Positions 18,099 through 27,150 of a stretch of DNA of 64,000 nucleotides are shown here, piece by piece. The number at the start of each line of letters is the position of its first letter. Positions within the stretch are counted from its first letter, which is position 1. The stretch is taken from assembly GCA_963771705.1 (NCBI GenBank), contig CAVYUP010000007.1, positions 62,001 to 126,000 of the forward strand, written 5' to 3'. The position numbers and the translations under genes were made by a program. Source of the stretch: DATFVA01 sp963771705 (lineage in GTDB: Bacteria; Bacteroidota; Ignavibacteria; Ignavibacteriales; Ignavibacteriaceae). The notes below the pieces were generated by a model. The model saw nothing but the letters and a program-made list of their open reading frames with translations, was not told the DNA's origin and searched no databases.

Positions 18099-18395
18099 CG
18101 TGTTTACTACTGTTTAATATTTCCACAAAACACTGTGTTGAAACGTCTTTGAACCGTCTCTCCTACCAGTAAAATACTGTATAACTCCGTTGCTCCAGCT
18201 CATCATTACCAATTGAGATCAAAGTAATTCTATTCCATTCAGCGATCAGATTTCACTTTCTATGGAGAGAAGCCGTTGTAAGGAGGCAACGTCAACTGAG
18301 AGATATCCGGGGTTCGATACTGATAAATATAATCATCCGAAATTCCATAACACCTTTCTTTTTTATAACTTTGCCACATAAAATTTTATCTTGAA
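18099..18395. other. Gene-free stretch between accA and the thioesterase gene
   Basis: No ORF or recognisable RNA gene is seen. A small stem-loop at 18274-18291 (CGTTG paired with CAACG) presents AAGGAGG in its eight-base loop, but no start codon follows at a suitable distance. The last 60 bases are AT-rich and may hold the promoter of the downstream operon. Confidence 0.35.
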
Positions 18396-18806
18396 ATGCT
18401 GATACATAAAACCAATGTACGTGTTCGTTATGCAGATACCGACCAGATGAAGTATGTGTATAACGGTAAATATTTTGAGTACTTCGAGGTCGGCCGTACC
18501 GAGATGATGCGTGAAAATGGTCTTCCCTATAGTATGATTGAAAAAAGCGGTTACCAGATGCCTGTAAGGGAGGCCCTGCTGAAATTTAAGAGCCCGGCTT
18601 TCTATGATGAACTGCTTGAGGTTGAAACCAGGGTTGAAAACCTTCCGGAACTGAAAGTTCATATTGACCACACTATACGGAGTGTTGATCGTAATGTTAT
18701 CATTGTTGAAGGATATATAGTTCTGATATTCGTTAATATGGAAACAAGGAAGCCAGTAAGACCTCCTGATTTTTTTTACAATGCTATTAAACATTTTTTT
18801 AAGTGA
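18396..18806 (+). CDS. Acyl-CoA thioesterase, YbgC/FadM-type hot-dog protein
   Basis: This 136-residue protein has the 4-hydroxybenzoyl-CoA thioesterase (hot-dog) fold signature. The RYADTDQMKYVYNGKYFEYF segment (11-30) carries the catalytic Asp of the YADTDxxGxV motif, although the usual Gly is Lys here, and GRTEMMRE follows. Such enzymes hydrolyse short or medium acyl-CoA esters. In this position, beside fatty acid and NAD genes, the true substrate is open. Its stop overlaps the possible GTG start of nadC by four bases, so both are probably one transcript. Confidence 0.85.
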   Translation: MLIHKTNVRVRYADTDQMKYVYNGKYFEYFEVGRTEMMRENGLPYSMIEKSGYQMPVREALLKFKSPAFYDELLEVETRVENLPELKVHIDHTIRSVDRNVIIVEGYIVLIFVNMETRKPVRPPDFFYNAIKHFFK

Positions 18807-19657
18807 ATATGATAACTGAAACTATTAAAGAAACAATCAAAAGAGCCCTTCAGGAAGATATTAAAACCGGCGATATTACGAGTCTTGCCATAATTCCGGA
18901 TGACAAAAAAGCATCGGCTGATTTCCTTGTTAAGCAGGAAGGTGTACTTGCTGGATTTGAAGTAGCTGAAGCCTGTTTTAAGGAATTCGATCCGGGCATC
19001 TCATTTACTAAATATTACACAGACGGTGATAAGGTTCTTCCGGGTACAGTTGCCGCATTAGTGGAAGGGAGGGCGCAGTCGATCCTCACGGTAGAGAGAA
19101 CCGCGCTGAACTTTTTTCAGAGGATGAGCGGGATAGCGACAATGGCTCATCAATTTACGGAAAAAATAAAACACACCAGGGCCCGGCTGATGGATACACG
19201 TAAAACCGTTCCGGGGTTAAGAGAACTGGATAAAATTGCTGTAAAGCTCGGCGGGGCTGAAAACCACAGGATCGGTTTATATGATATGTTCCTTATAAAG
19301 GACAATCATATTGAGGTGGCGGGGTCTATTACACAAGCTGTACAGTCGTGCAAAGCCTGGAGAGACAAGAATAATCCCGATCTCAAAATAGAGGCTGAGA
19401 CAAAGAACCTGGATGAAGTTAAAGAGGCTTTAAGCTGCGGTGTGGATGTTATAATGCTGGATAATTTCAATATTGAACTGATGACAGAAGCGGTTAACCT
19501 TATTAAGGGAAGATGTAAAGTGGAAGCCTCGGGAATGGTGAATCTCTATACTGTAAAAGCTATTGCTGAAACAGGAGTGGATTATATATCTGTTGGCGCG
19601 CTTACTCATAGCGTTAAAGCGCTGGATATCTCTCTTGATGTAAAGATGAGATCATAA
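18803..19657 (+). CDS. nadC: Nicotinate-nucleotide pyrophosphorylase (carboxylating)
   Basis: This 284-residue enzyme of NAD synthesis makes nicotinate mononucleotide from quinolinate and PRPP with release of CO2. Conserved family segments are ALQEDIKTGDITS (about 14-26), VERTALNFFQRMSGIAT (about 94-110), RLMDTRKTVPGLRELDKIAVKLGG, HRIGLYDMFLIKDNH and the C-terminal VEASGMVNLYTVKAIAETGVD region. All belong to the alpha/beta barrel active site with its basic quinolinate-binding residues. Length is normal. The GTG at 18803 overlaps the preceding stop and an ATG at 18809 is equally possible. nadA and nadB are not nearby. Confidence 0.95.
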   Translation: MNMITETIKETIKRALQEDIKTGDITSLAIIPDDKKASADFLVKQEGVLAGFEVAEACFKEFDPGISFTKYYTDGDKVLPGTVAALVEGRAQSILTVERTALNFFQRMSGIATMAHQFTEKIKHTRARLMDTRKTVPGLRELDKIAVKLGGAENHRIGLYDMFLIKDNHIEVAGSITQAVQSCKAWRDKNNPDLKIEAETKNLDEVKEALSCGVDVIMLDNFNIELMTEAVNLIKGRCKVEASGMVNLYTVKAIAETGVDYISVGALTHSVKALDISLDVKMRS

Positions 19658-19660
19658 TAC

Positions 19661-21139
19661 ATGATTTTTGACAAGCTAAAACAACTCACCCGTGATACCG
19701 CAATTTACGGAATTAGTACGATGGTGGGGCGCTTCCTTTCGTTTCTGCTTGTTCCTTTCTATACAAACATCTTTCATCCTGCCGAATATGGAATAATCGC
19801 CAACATCTACATATTTATAGGGATATTCAATATCGTTTATGTATATGGGATGGACGCGGCATACCTGAAATTTGCAGGACTCCCTTCCAAAGGTCACGAA
19901 AAGGATATCTTCTCAACACCTTATTTAACGGTTTTTGTTTCCGGTATATTCTTATCCTTTTTAATGATTCTGATAAGAGGACCGGTGTTCGAACTTCTCG
20001 AAGTCCCGGTTAATTATTACTACCTGATGTATTACTCAGCGGGGATATTATTCCTCGACTCGCTGGCGGTAATTCCTTTCATTCAGCTCAGGCTTCAGAG
20101 AAAGGCTAAGAAGTTTGCATCATTCAAACTGATAAATATCAGCGTCAACATAATCCTGAACCTTGTTCTGATCCTGAAATTTAAAATGGGAATTGAGGCT
20201 GTACTGATCAGCAATTTATTTGCTTCACTTTCATCCCTGCTTCTGCTGGTTCCCGATATAATTAAGGAAATGCATTTAAGAATTGATACCGTTCTGCTGA
20301 AGCGATTGTTAAAATTCGGATTGCCTTATCTCCCTGCGGGGCTTTCATCAATGCTCATCCAGGGGATAGACAGGCCGATACTGGGTAAAATGACAAACCT
20401 TGATACTGTAGGTATTTATAATGCCTGTTACAAGCTCGGCATTTTTATGATGCTCTTTGTAAATATGTTCCAGTATGCCTGGCAGCCTTTTTTCCTGCAG
20501 AATGCCGAGGAGAAAAATGCCAAGGAAATTTTTTCTAAAGTGCTGACATACTTTACCCTCGCGTCGGCTTTAATTCTTGTTATACTATCTCTTTTCATCG
20601 ATAATATTGTAGCTATACCTCTTATACATGGCCGTACTTTGATTGATTCCTCCTACTGGGGAGGAATTTCAATAGTTCCTGTTATTCTTTTCGGATATCT
20701 GTTCAACGGCCTATATGTTATTTTCACCGCCGGAATCTATATAGAAGAAAAAAGCATGTATATCCCATTGATTACCGGAATCGGCGCAGCGGTAAACATA
20801 GGCGTAAACCTATTACTTATTCCGGTGTGGGGGATAATGGGGGCAGCACTTGCTACATTAGCGGCATATATAGCAATGGCCGCAGGTCTTTATCTAGTGA
20901 CGCAGAAATTTTACAGAATAGAATACGAATTCGCCAAGCTTAACAAAATATTCTTTGCCATTCTGATTACCGGCGGCATTTATTACTACCTGTTTTATTC
21001 AGATCAGCTTTTCTTCGGCTATAAAATTTTACTTCTTATACTCTTTTCGGCCTACCTTTATATATTTGTTTTTGATAAGAAGGAAATAGATTTTTTAAGA
21101 ACGAAATTAGCCTCATTAAAACAGAACAGGACAAAATGA
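19661..21139 (+). CDS. Polysaccharide flippase family protein (Wzx-like, MOP superfamily)
   Basis: This 492-residue membrane protein has about 14 hydrophobic helices. Its N-terminus (DTAIYGISTMVGRFLSFLL) and the following VPFYTN and MDAAYLKF segments are typical of the RfbX/Wzx-type lipid-linked oligosaccharide flippases common in Bacteroidota and Ignavibacteria. It differs clearly from the AT-rich flippase at 6218 and has core-genome base composition, so it is more likely a conserved envelope gene than part of the exchangeable locus. The gene starts three bases after nadC and overlaps dut by four bases (ATGA), so it sits in a small mixed operon. Confidence 0.82.
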   Translation: MIFDKLKQLTRDTAIYGISTMVGRFLSFLLVPFYTNIFHPAEYGIIANIYIFIGIFNIVYVYGMDAAYLKFAGLPSKGHEKDIFSTPYLTVFVSGIFLSFLMILIRGPVFELLEVPVNYYYLMYYSAGILFLDSLAVIPFIQLRLQRKAKKFASFKLINISVNIILNLVLILKFKMGIEAVLISNLFASLSSLLLLVPDIIKEMHLRIDTVLLKRLLKFGLPYLPAGLSSMLIQGIDRPILGKMTNLDTVGIYNACYKLGIFMMLFVNMFQYAWQPFFLQNAEEKNAKEIFSKVLTYFTLASALILVILSLFIDNIVAIPLIHGRTLIDSSYWGGISIVPVILFGYLFNGLYVIFTAGIYIEEKSMYIPLITGIGAAVNIGVNLLLIPVWGIMGAALATLAAYIAMAAGLYLVTQKFYRIEYEFAKLNKIFFAILITGGIYYYLFYSDQLFFGYKILLLILFSAYLYIFVFDKKEIDFLRTKLASLKQNRTK

Positions 21140-21594
21140 ACCAGGAAATAAAAATTAAGATAAAAAGATTAAATCCCGGCTTTGAAGATATTGAGTTTCC
21201 GAAGTATTCAACTCACGGAAGTGCCGGTATGGACATCAGGGCCGCGGTGGAGAACAACATGATTCTGAAGGCCGGGGAGGTAGGACTGGTACCTACTAAC
21301 CTTGTAGTTGAAATTCCAGAAGGATTTGAGATACAGGTGCGGCCAAGGAGCGGACTTGCCGTTAAGCATGGCATCGGTATTCTGAATTCTCCCGGAACCA
21401 TCGATTCAGATTACCGGGGTGAAGTAAAAATAATAATGATGAATTTCAGCAAAGAGGATTTCGTAATTAACCGGGGCGAAAGAATTGCACAGCTTGTATT
21501 GTCGAAAGTATATCGCGCTGAGCTTGAAGAAAATTCTGATCTGATGAAAACCAAAAGAGGAGAAGGCGGCTTCGGTCATACCGGTAAAGAATAA
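21136..21594 (+). CDS. dut: Deoxyuridine 5'-triphosphate nucleotidohydrolase (dUTPase)
   Basis: This 152-residue trimeric dUTPase hydrolyses dUTP to dUMP and pyrophosphate, keeping uracil out of DNA and feeding thymidylate synthesis. All five family motifs are visible: HGSAGMDIRAAV (motif 1, about 27-38), RPRSGLAVKHGI (motif 2), GTIDSDYRGEV (motif 3, with the catalytic Asp), RIAQLVL (motif 4) and the Gly-rich C-terminal RGEGGFGHTG (motif 5). Length is normal. It overlaps the flippase gene by four bases. Confidence 0.96.
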   Translation: MNQEIKIKIKRLNPGFEDIEFPKYSTHGSAGMDIRAAVENNMILKAGEVGLVPTNLVVEIPEGFEIQVRPRSGLAVKHGIGILNSPGTIDSDYRGEVKIIMMNFSKEDFVINRGERIAQLVLSKVYRAELEENSDLMKTKRGEGGFGHTGKE

Positions 21595-21678
21595 TCTTGT
21601 TGATTTTTAAGAGCATAAAAGCTACATTCATTGCGGGTTAACTTTTAAAAGTGCTTAAAGTTTCAATCGGGGACGGCA

Positions 21679-22251
21679 ATGAAAACAAAACTATCACTCC
21701 TTACATTTTTTATTTTCCTTTCTTGTACTAATATATATTCACAGGAAATCAATATGGGTTTTAAGTTCGATATCATCAAATTTGTCGGGTTAAATCCAAT
21801 CTCGCCATATGCAGGGGAAAGTTCTTTCAGAAACGGCCTGCCTGCAGCCTTTCTAAAATTTGGAATTCTATTTGCCGATAAGTTAGAATTTGAACTTGAT
21901 GGAGGTTATCAGTTAGGCGATAAATTCTCGGGTGGAGAAGCTTCTTTCCTGGTAAAATACAGAGTGTGGGAAAACATCTTTCCATTTGCTGCTTACTTTA
22001 TGCATGCTAACGATGGACATGAAGGAACAGGGACTGGTATATCGCGGTACACATATAACCTGCTTGGGGGAGGAGTAGAGTGGAAGTTATCAAAATTATT
22101 TAGTGTGGATCTGGGTTATTATTACCCTGTGGGAGAGAAGGGATATGATTATGAATACCTTTCTTCCAGAACATCAGATTTCAAGTATACAAATACTACG
22201 GAAATCAACTCACTGGTAAGGCTCGGAATTAGTTTTAGTTTTTATCCTTGA
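21679..22251 (+). CDS. Hypothetical envelope protein, probable small outer-membrane beta-barrel
   Basis: I do not recognise a family for this 190-residue protein. It has a clear signal peptide (MKTKLSLLTFFIFLSC then TNIYSQ; the Cys at 16 might instead be a lipobox). The mature part is rich in alternating aromatic and polar residues (FELDGGYQLGD, FSVDLGYYYPVGE) and ends in LVRLGISFSFYP, with a terminal aromatic pattern as in outer-membrane barrels of about eight strands. It stands alone between dut and dnaE. The AT-rich inverted repeat after its stop (22267-22284) followed by T residues may terminate it. Confidence 0.65.
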   Translation: MKTKLSLLTFFIFLSCTNIYSQEINMGFKFDIIKFVGLNPISPYAGESSFRNGLPAAFLKFGILFADKLEFELDGGYQLGDKFSGGEASFLVKYRVWENIFPFAAYFMHANDGHEGTGTGISRYTYNLLGGGVEWKLSKLFSVDLGYYYPVGEKGYDYEYLSSRTSDFKYTNTTEINSLVRLGISFSFYP

Positions 22252-22380
22252 TAATTCTTTTTTTATAAATAATTAAAATTATTTTTTCACCTTGCGTAAA
22301 CCCGCAAAAAAGTTCCCGGAATTTTTTTAACTTGCGTTCAGTGTAAATCTAATCTCAACCACCAGAAATTTCTTTTTTTC

Positions 22381-25300
22381 ATGTCAGATTTTATTCATTT
22401 ACATAATCATACACATTACAGTCTGCAGGACGGAGCCTGTACAGTTGACGGTCTCATCCAGGCCGCAAAAAAAAACAATATGCACTCGGTTGCATTGACA
22501 GATCATGGTGTGATGTATGGTATCGCAGAGTTTTATAAAAAAGCAAAAAAAGAGGGGATAAAGCCCATTGTTGGGATGGAAGCCTATATTGTTACTGACG
22601 GATCGAGATTCGACAGGGGGAAAGAAAATGAGAATAACGGAAGAAAGAGATCAAAGCATTACCATCATCTTATTCTGCTGGCGAAAAATAAAGAGGGATA
22701 TCAGAATTTATCTAAACTTTCCACTTTAGGGCATACCGAAGGTTTTTATTATAAACCGAGAATTGATCTGGAACTGTTAAGAAAGTACAGAGAGGGGCTG
22801 GTTTGTACCTCGGCCTGCGCAGGAGGAGTAGTATCTGCGCATCTCGTTAACGGCAATTATGATAAAGCCAGGGAGATTGCTAAAATATTCAAGGAAATTT
22901 TTGAAGATGACTTCTACCTTGAGATACAGGATCACAACATGGATGTTGAGAAGCCTGTTCTTGAAGGAATGCCGAAGCTATCGAAAGAACTTGGAATAAA
23001 GCTGGTCGCGACGAATGACTGTCACTACATAGAAAAAGATCACGCATACGCGCATAATATTCTGCTTCTTTTGTCTGACAAAAACGGGGCAGACTACAGG
23101 CAGCTCCGTTATGGTACTGACCAGGTATACTTTAAAAGCCAGGAGGAGATGATTAAACTCTTCCGTAATTACAAAGGTGCTGTTGAGAATACTCTTGAAA
23201 TAGATTCAAAGATAGACCTGAAACTGGAGACGGAGGGACATTTCTATCCTCAGTTCCCTATACCCGAAGATGTTTCCGCAGGCAATGCAGAAGAATATTT
23301 TGAGCTCCTTGCGCAGGATGGTCTTAAGAAGAGAGTAAAGGAAATAACACCTGAAGTGCAGGAAAGATTTGATTTTGAGATTGAAACTATTAAAAAAATG
23401 GGTTTTGCGGGATATTTTCTGATAGTTCAGGATTTTATTAATGCCGCAAAAAGAATGGATATTCCGGTCGGGCCGGGGAGAGGCAGTGTTGCCGGAAGCC
23501 TTGTTGCGTATACCCTTGGAATTACTAATATCAATCCCCTTGAATACAATCTCCTTTTTGAACGATTCCTGAATCCTGCCCGAAAATCAATGCCCGATAT
23601 CGACGTCGACTTTGCTGACGACAAGCGCGGTGAGATAATCGACTATGTGCGTGAAAAATACGGGAGCAACTGTGTAAGTCAGATCATCACCTTTAACCGG
23701 TTATCATCAAAAGCCGTTATAAGGGATGTTGCCCGTGTTCTGAAAATTCCCATTCCCACGGTTAATAAGATAACCAAATTTATTCCTTCTAAATTCGGTA
23801 AAGTTTTTACAATTGATCAGGCATTAGCTGAAGTACCCGAGTTGAAGTGGGTACGCGACTCCAAAGAAAGCGATATACAGGATCTGATAAAATACGCCAG
23901 GGTCCTTGAGGGAATGAACCGGAATGCATCGAAGCATGCGGCGGGTGTTGTTATTACACCCGGGGATGTGAGCGACTATGTTCCTCTGGCTAACGCGGTT
24001 TCACAGACTGACATCGTAACCCAGTTCAATATGAAAGAGATTGAGAGCTGGGGACTCCTTAAGATGGATTTTCTGGGACTCCGTACCCTGACGATCATAC
24101 GCGATGCTCTATCTCTGATCAGTAAAAATCATAATGTTGAAATCGATATTGACAATATTCCCCTGGATGATGAAAAAACTCTCCAGCTTTTTTCCAAAGG
24201 TCAGACAACAGGTATCTTCCAGTTTGAGTCTGCCCCGATGCGGGAATATCTGAAAAAGCTGAAGCCTACCAGTCTAAGCGATCTTTCCGCGATGAATGCG
24301 TTATACCGTCCGGGACCAATGGATTTCATTGATGACTTCATTGACCGTAAGTTTGGTCTTAAGAAAGTACATTACCAGGATCCAATCCTTGAACCGATCC
24401 TTAAGGAAACCTATGGAATTATCGTTTACCAGGAACAGGTAATTCAGATAGCGAACAGGGTCGGGGGTATGAGTCTTGCCGAAGCAGATATGCTCCGGAG
24501 GGCAATGGGGAAAAAAGATCTCGCCGCGATGAAGGAGCAGAAAGAGAAGTTCACTGCAGGGGCAGTTAAGAACGGCATCTCAAAAAAAACAGCCGAAGAA
24601 ATTTTTGAGGCGATAGATAAATTTGCCAATTACGGGTTTAATAAAAGCCATGCTGTTGCCTACAGCTACGTTGCATATCAGACGGCTTATCTTAAAGCCC
24701 ACTATACAGCCGAATTCCTTGCAGCCAACCTCACGAATGAGTTTGGAAATTCCGATAAAGTTGCGTTATTCCTCGAAGACTGCCGCAAGCTGAAGATTGA
24801 AGTTCTGCCGCCTGATGTAAACAATCCCTCTGTAACTTTTGATGTACAGGACGGCAAGATAAGGTTCGGTATGTCGGCTATAAAAAATGTTGGAATTGCG
24901 GCGGTCGAAGAAATTATCAGAACCAGGGACAGGATAAGAAGGAATTTTACGAGTATCTTTGATTTCTGCGCAAATGTTGATACCCATATGGTAAATAAAC
25001 GTGCCCTGGAAGGATTAGTGCTTGCCGGTGCTCTCGATTCTCTGGAAAGAATTCGTTCAAAACAACTGGCTGCCGTTGAACTGGCTATTGATTACGGCAA
25101 CAAAGCCCGCAACTCTACCCTTGACGCGGAAAACAGTCTGTTCGGAGAAATGGAGGATGTAGTTAAACTTACAGAACCAAATCTTCCCGAACTGCCTCCG
25201 TGGTCGCAGAAAGAACGGCTTGCAAAAGAGAGAGAAGTACTTGGTTTTTATGTAACCGATCATCCATTACGAAAATTTGAACTGGAATACAGATCCTTCG

Positions 25301-25845
25301 CTTCAATACAGCTTGGTGACACCGAAAAACTGGTGGATGCGGATGTTGTTCGTGCCTGCGGAGTTATCACCGAACTGAAAACAAAAATAGATAAGTCAAA
25401 CCGACCGATGGCATTCTTTAAACTTGACGATTTTTCGGGATCGTGTGAGTGTCTGATGTTCTCAAAAGTATATGAGGAATACGGCAAGTACATACAGGAG
25501 GAGGAATGCGTTTTAATGATCGGGACAACGGAGAGCAGCGGAGACGCTGTTAAGCTGCATATCGATAAGGTTATACCGCTGCAGGAAACTAAAAATGAAC
25601 TTACCGAAAGCATTAAAATAAACATCGATAAAAAACGTCACCCCGTTGAAAAAATTTCTGAGCTTAAGGACATTCTTGATCATAATGAAGGGGGAATTCC
25701 ACTCTATGTTGACCTTATAAATAACGGATCAAAACCGGCCAGGTTTACAATTAAGAACAAGAGAATAAAAGTAAGCGACCAGCTTATTGATGATATAACA
25801 AGATGCCTTGGAGATGATTGTATTGCATATGTTTGTAAGAAATAA
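22381..25845 (+). CDS. dnaE: DNA polymerase III subunit alpha
   Basis: This 1154-residue replicative polymerase is of the DnaE1 type. Domains in order are PHP (about 1-280, with FIHLHNHTHYS and ALTDHG), the Pol III catalytic core with GPGRGSVAGS (about 363) and PDIDVDFAD (about 404, two catalytic Asp), HAAGVVI (about 518) and FNKSHAVAYS (about 755), a helix-hairpin-helix region, and an OB-fold near 990-1065 (VVRACGVITELK). A C-terminal tail for contacts with other subunits completes it. There is no inserted exonuclease domain, so proofreading comes from the PHP domain or a separate subunit. Length agrees with the family. The gene is monocistronic, with about 130 AT-rich bases upstream. Confidence 0.97.
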   Translation: MSDFIHLHNHTHYSLQDGACTVDGLIQAAKKNNMHSVALTDHGVMYGIAEFYKKAKKEGIKPIVGMEAYIVTDGSRFDRGKENENNGRKRSKHYHHLILLAKNKEGYQNLSKLSTLGHTEGFYYKPRIDLELLRKYREGLVCTSACAGGVVSAHLVNGNYDKAREIAKIFKEIFEDDFYLEIQDHNMDVEKPVLEGMPKLSKELGIKLVATNDCHYIEKDHAYAHNILLLLSDKNGADYRQLRYGTDQVYFKSQEEMIKLFRNYKGAVENTLEIDSKIDLKLETEGHFYPQFPIPEDVSAGNAEEYFELLAQDGLKKRVKEITPEVQERFDFEIETIKKMGFAGYFLIVQDFINAAKRMDIPVGPGRGSVAGSLVAYTLGITNINPLEYNLLFERFLNPARKSMPDIDVDFADDKRGEIIDYVREKYGSNCVSQIITFNRLSSKAVIRDVARVLKIPIPTVNKITKFIPSKFGKVFTIDQALAEVPELKWVRDSKESDIQDLIKYARVLEGMNRNASKHAAGVVITPGDVSDYVPLANAVSQTDIVTQFNMKEIESWGLLKMDFLGLRTLTIIRDALSLISKNHNVEIDIDNIPLDDEKTLQLFSKGQTTGIFQFESAPMREYLKKLKPTSLSDLSAMNALYRPGPMDFIDDFIDRKFGLKKVHYQDPILEPILKETYGIIVYQEQVIQIANRVGGMSLAEADMLRRAMGKKDLAAMKEQKEKFTAGAVKNGISKKTAEEIFEAIDKFANYGFNKSHAVAYSYVAYQTAYLKAHYTAEFLAANLTNEFGNSDKVALFLEDCRKLKIEVLPPDVNNPSVTFDVQDGKIRFGMSAIKNVGIAAVEEIIRTRDRIRRNFTSIFDFCANVDTHMVNKRALEGLVLAGALDSLERIRSKQLAAVELAIDYGNKARNSTLDAENSLFGEMEDVVKLTEPNLPELPPWSQKERLAKEREVLGFYVTDHPLRKFELEYRSFASIQLGDTEKLVDADVVRACGVITELKTKIDKSNRPMAFFKLDDFSGSCECLMFSKVYEEYGKYIQEEECVLMIGTTESSGDAVKLHIDKVIPLQETKNELTESIKINIDKKRHPVEKISELKDILDHNEGGIPLYVDLINNGSKPARFTIKNKRIKVSDQLIDDITRCLGDDCIAYVCKK

Positions 25846-25942
25846 CCCTCTGCCTGAAACAGATTTATAATTGTATAACTTACTTCATTTTTGTATTATT
25901 AAAATTCCGATTTTATTTAACATGAAAAGGCATTGAAAAGTA

Positions 25943-26764
25943 ATGGTACAGAAAGCGAATGAAAAACCCTGGGCATTAATACTGGGAGCATCCTCCGGCT
26001 TCGGCGGTGCTGTTTCAGTAAAGCTTGCCGAAGATGGTTATAATATTTTCGGTGTACATCTAGACCGGCAGGCAACCATGCACAATGTGGACAGGATTAC
26101 AAGTGAAATAAAATCACATGGTTCCGAGGCGCGTTTCTTCAATGTTAATGCAGCTGATGCTGAAAAAAGAAATGAAGTTATAGAGGAAATAAAAAAAATT
26201 GCCGAAGGAAAACCTATTATAAAAGTCTTAATGCATTCATTAGCTTTTGGAACACTCAAACCTTTTATAAAACACAATGATGAACAGCCGCTGACAAAAG
26301 CCCAGATGGAAATGACCCTGGATGTAATGGCTCATTCCCTGGTTTACTGGGTACAGGAAATTGTAGGCGAAAACCTGTTCCAGCGTAAGGGAAGGATCTT
26401 TGCAATGACGAGTTCCGGAGGCAAGGCGGTTATCCCTTATTATGGTGCAGTTTCAGCTGCCAAAGCTTCGCTGGAATCTCATGTAAGGCAGCTTTCTACC
26501 GAATTAGGTGAAATGGAAATATCGGTGAATTCAATTATGGCCGGCGTAACCGATACCCCGGCTTTACGTAAAATTCCCGGTAACGTCCGTATGATTGAAG
26601 TTGCAAAAAGAAAAAACCCGCGAAACAGGTTAACAACTCCCCAAGACATTGCCAAAGTTATAAGCATTCTTTGTAAAGACGGCGGCGAATGGATTTCAGG
26701 ATGTGTTATTAATGCTGACGGCGGGGAAGACAGTGTTAATTATGTTGGTCAGGGGGAGAATTAA
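25943..26764 (+). CDS. Enoyl-[acyl-carrier-protein] reductase, FabL-like short-chain dehydrogenase
   Basis: This 273-residue SDR has the cofactor loop LGASSGFGGAVSVKLAEDG (about 14-32), HSLAFGTLKPF (about 95-105) and the active-site segment PYYGAVSAAKAS, where Tyr and Lys are separated by six residues. That Y-x6-K spacing marks the enoyl-ACP reductases FabI/FabL, in contrast to Y-x3-K of ordinary SDRs, and the GxxxGxG cofactor loop is closer to FabL. The NADGGE end is usual for SDRs. It would reduce trans-2-enoyl-ACP in fatty acid elongation. The family is sure, the exact assignment moderately so. It lies 30 bases before trxA. Confidence 0.78.
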   Translation: MVQKANEKPWALILGASSGFGGAVSVKLAEDGYNIFGVHLDRQATMHNVDRITSEIKSHGSEARFFNVNAADAEKRNEVIEEIKKIAEGKPIIKVLMHSLAFGTLKPFIKHNDEQPLTKAQMEMTLDVMAHSLVYWVQEIVGENLFQRKGRIFAMTSSGGKAVIPYYGAVSAAKASLESHVRQLSTELGEMEISVNSIMAGVTDTPALRKIPGNVRMIEVAKRKNPRNRLTTPQDIAKVISILCKDGGEWISGCVINADGGEDSVNYVGQGEN

Positions 26765-26794
26765 TTTAATTAAGTTTAAAATGAGGATAGTATA

Positions 26795-27118
26795 ATGAAG
26801 ACAATAACAATAACTGATGATAACTTCGATGAAGAAGTTGTAAAATCAGATAAACCGGTTCTTATTGATTTCTGGGCAACATGGTGCGGTCCCTGCAAGA
26901 TGATAGCTCCTATAGTTGAGGAACTGGTTGATGAATATGAAGGTAAAGCTAAAATTGGAAAGCTGGATGTTGACAATAATCAGCAGACCGCAATTAAATT
27001 CGGTGTGCGCAGCATCCCTACAATTTTAATATTTAAAGATGGAAAACTGAAAGACACAATCATCGGCGCAGTTCCAAAAGGACAGATTGTACAGCGTCTA
27101 AATTCAGCTATTGCCTGA
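26795..27118 (+). CDS. trxA: Thioredoxin
   Basis: This 107-residue cytoplasmic thioredoxin has the redox centre WCGPCK (30-35), the buried Asp in VLIDFWA, the cis-Pro in RSIPTILIF and the terminal GAVPKGQI helix region. It reduces protein disulfides and supplies electrons to ribonucleotide reductase and peroxiredoxins. Length and all motifs are standard. It lies 30 bases after the enoyl reductase and 32 before serA, so co-transcription is likely. Confidence 0.96.
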   Translation: MKTITITDDNFDEEVVKSDKPVLIDFWATWCGPCKMIAPIVEELVDEYEGKAKIGKLDVDNNQQTAIKFGVRSIPTILIFKDGKLKDTIIGAVPKGQIVQRLNSAIA

Positions 27119-27150
27119 TTTATTAATTCATTCATATCCCATCGGAGTTT

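Noticed and set aside
18363..18794. 143-codon minus-strand ORF opposite the thioesterase gene
   Set aside because: It is a shadow of a clearly recognised plus-strand family protein.
22305..22330. TTGCG/CGCAA small stem upstream of dnaE
   Set aside because: Five pairs followed by A residues rather than T; too weak for a terminator or attenuator call.
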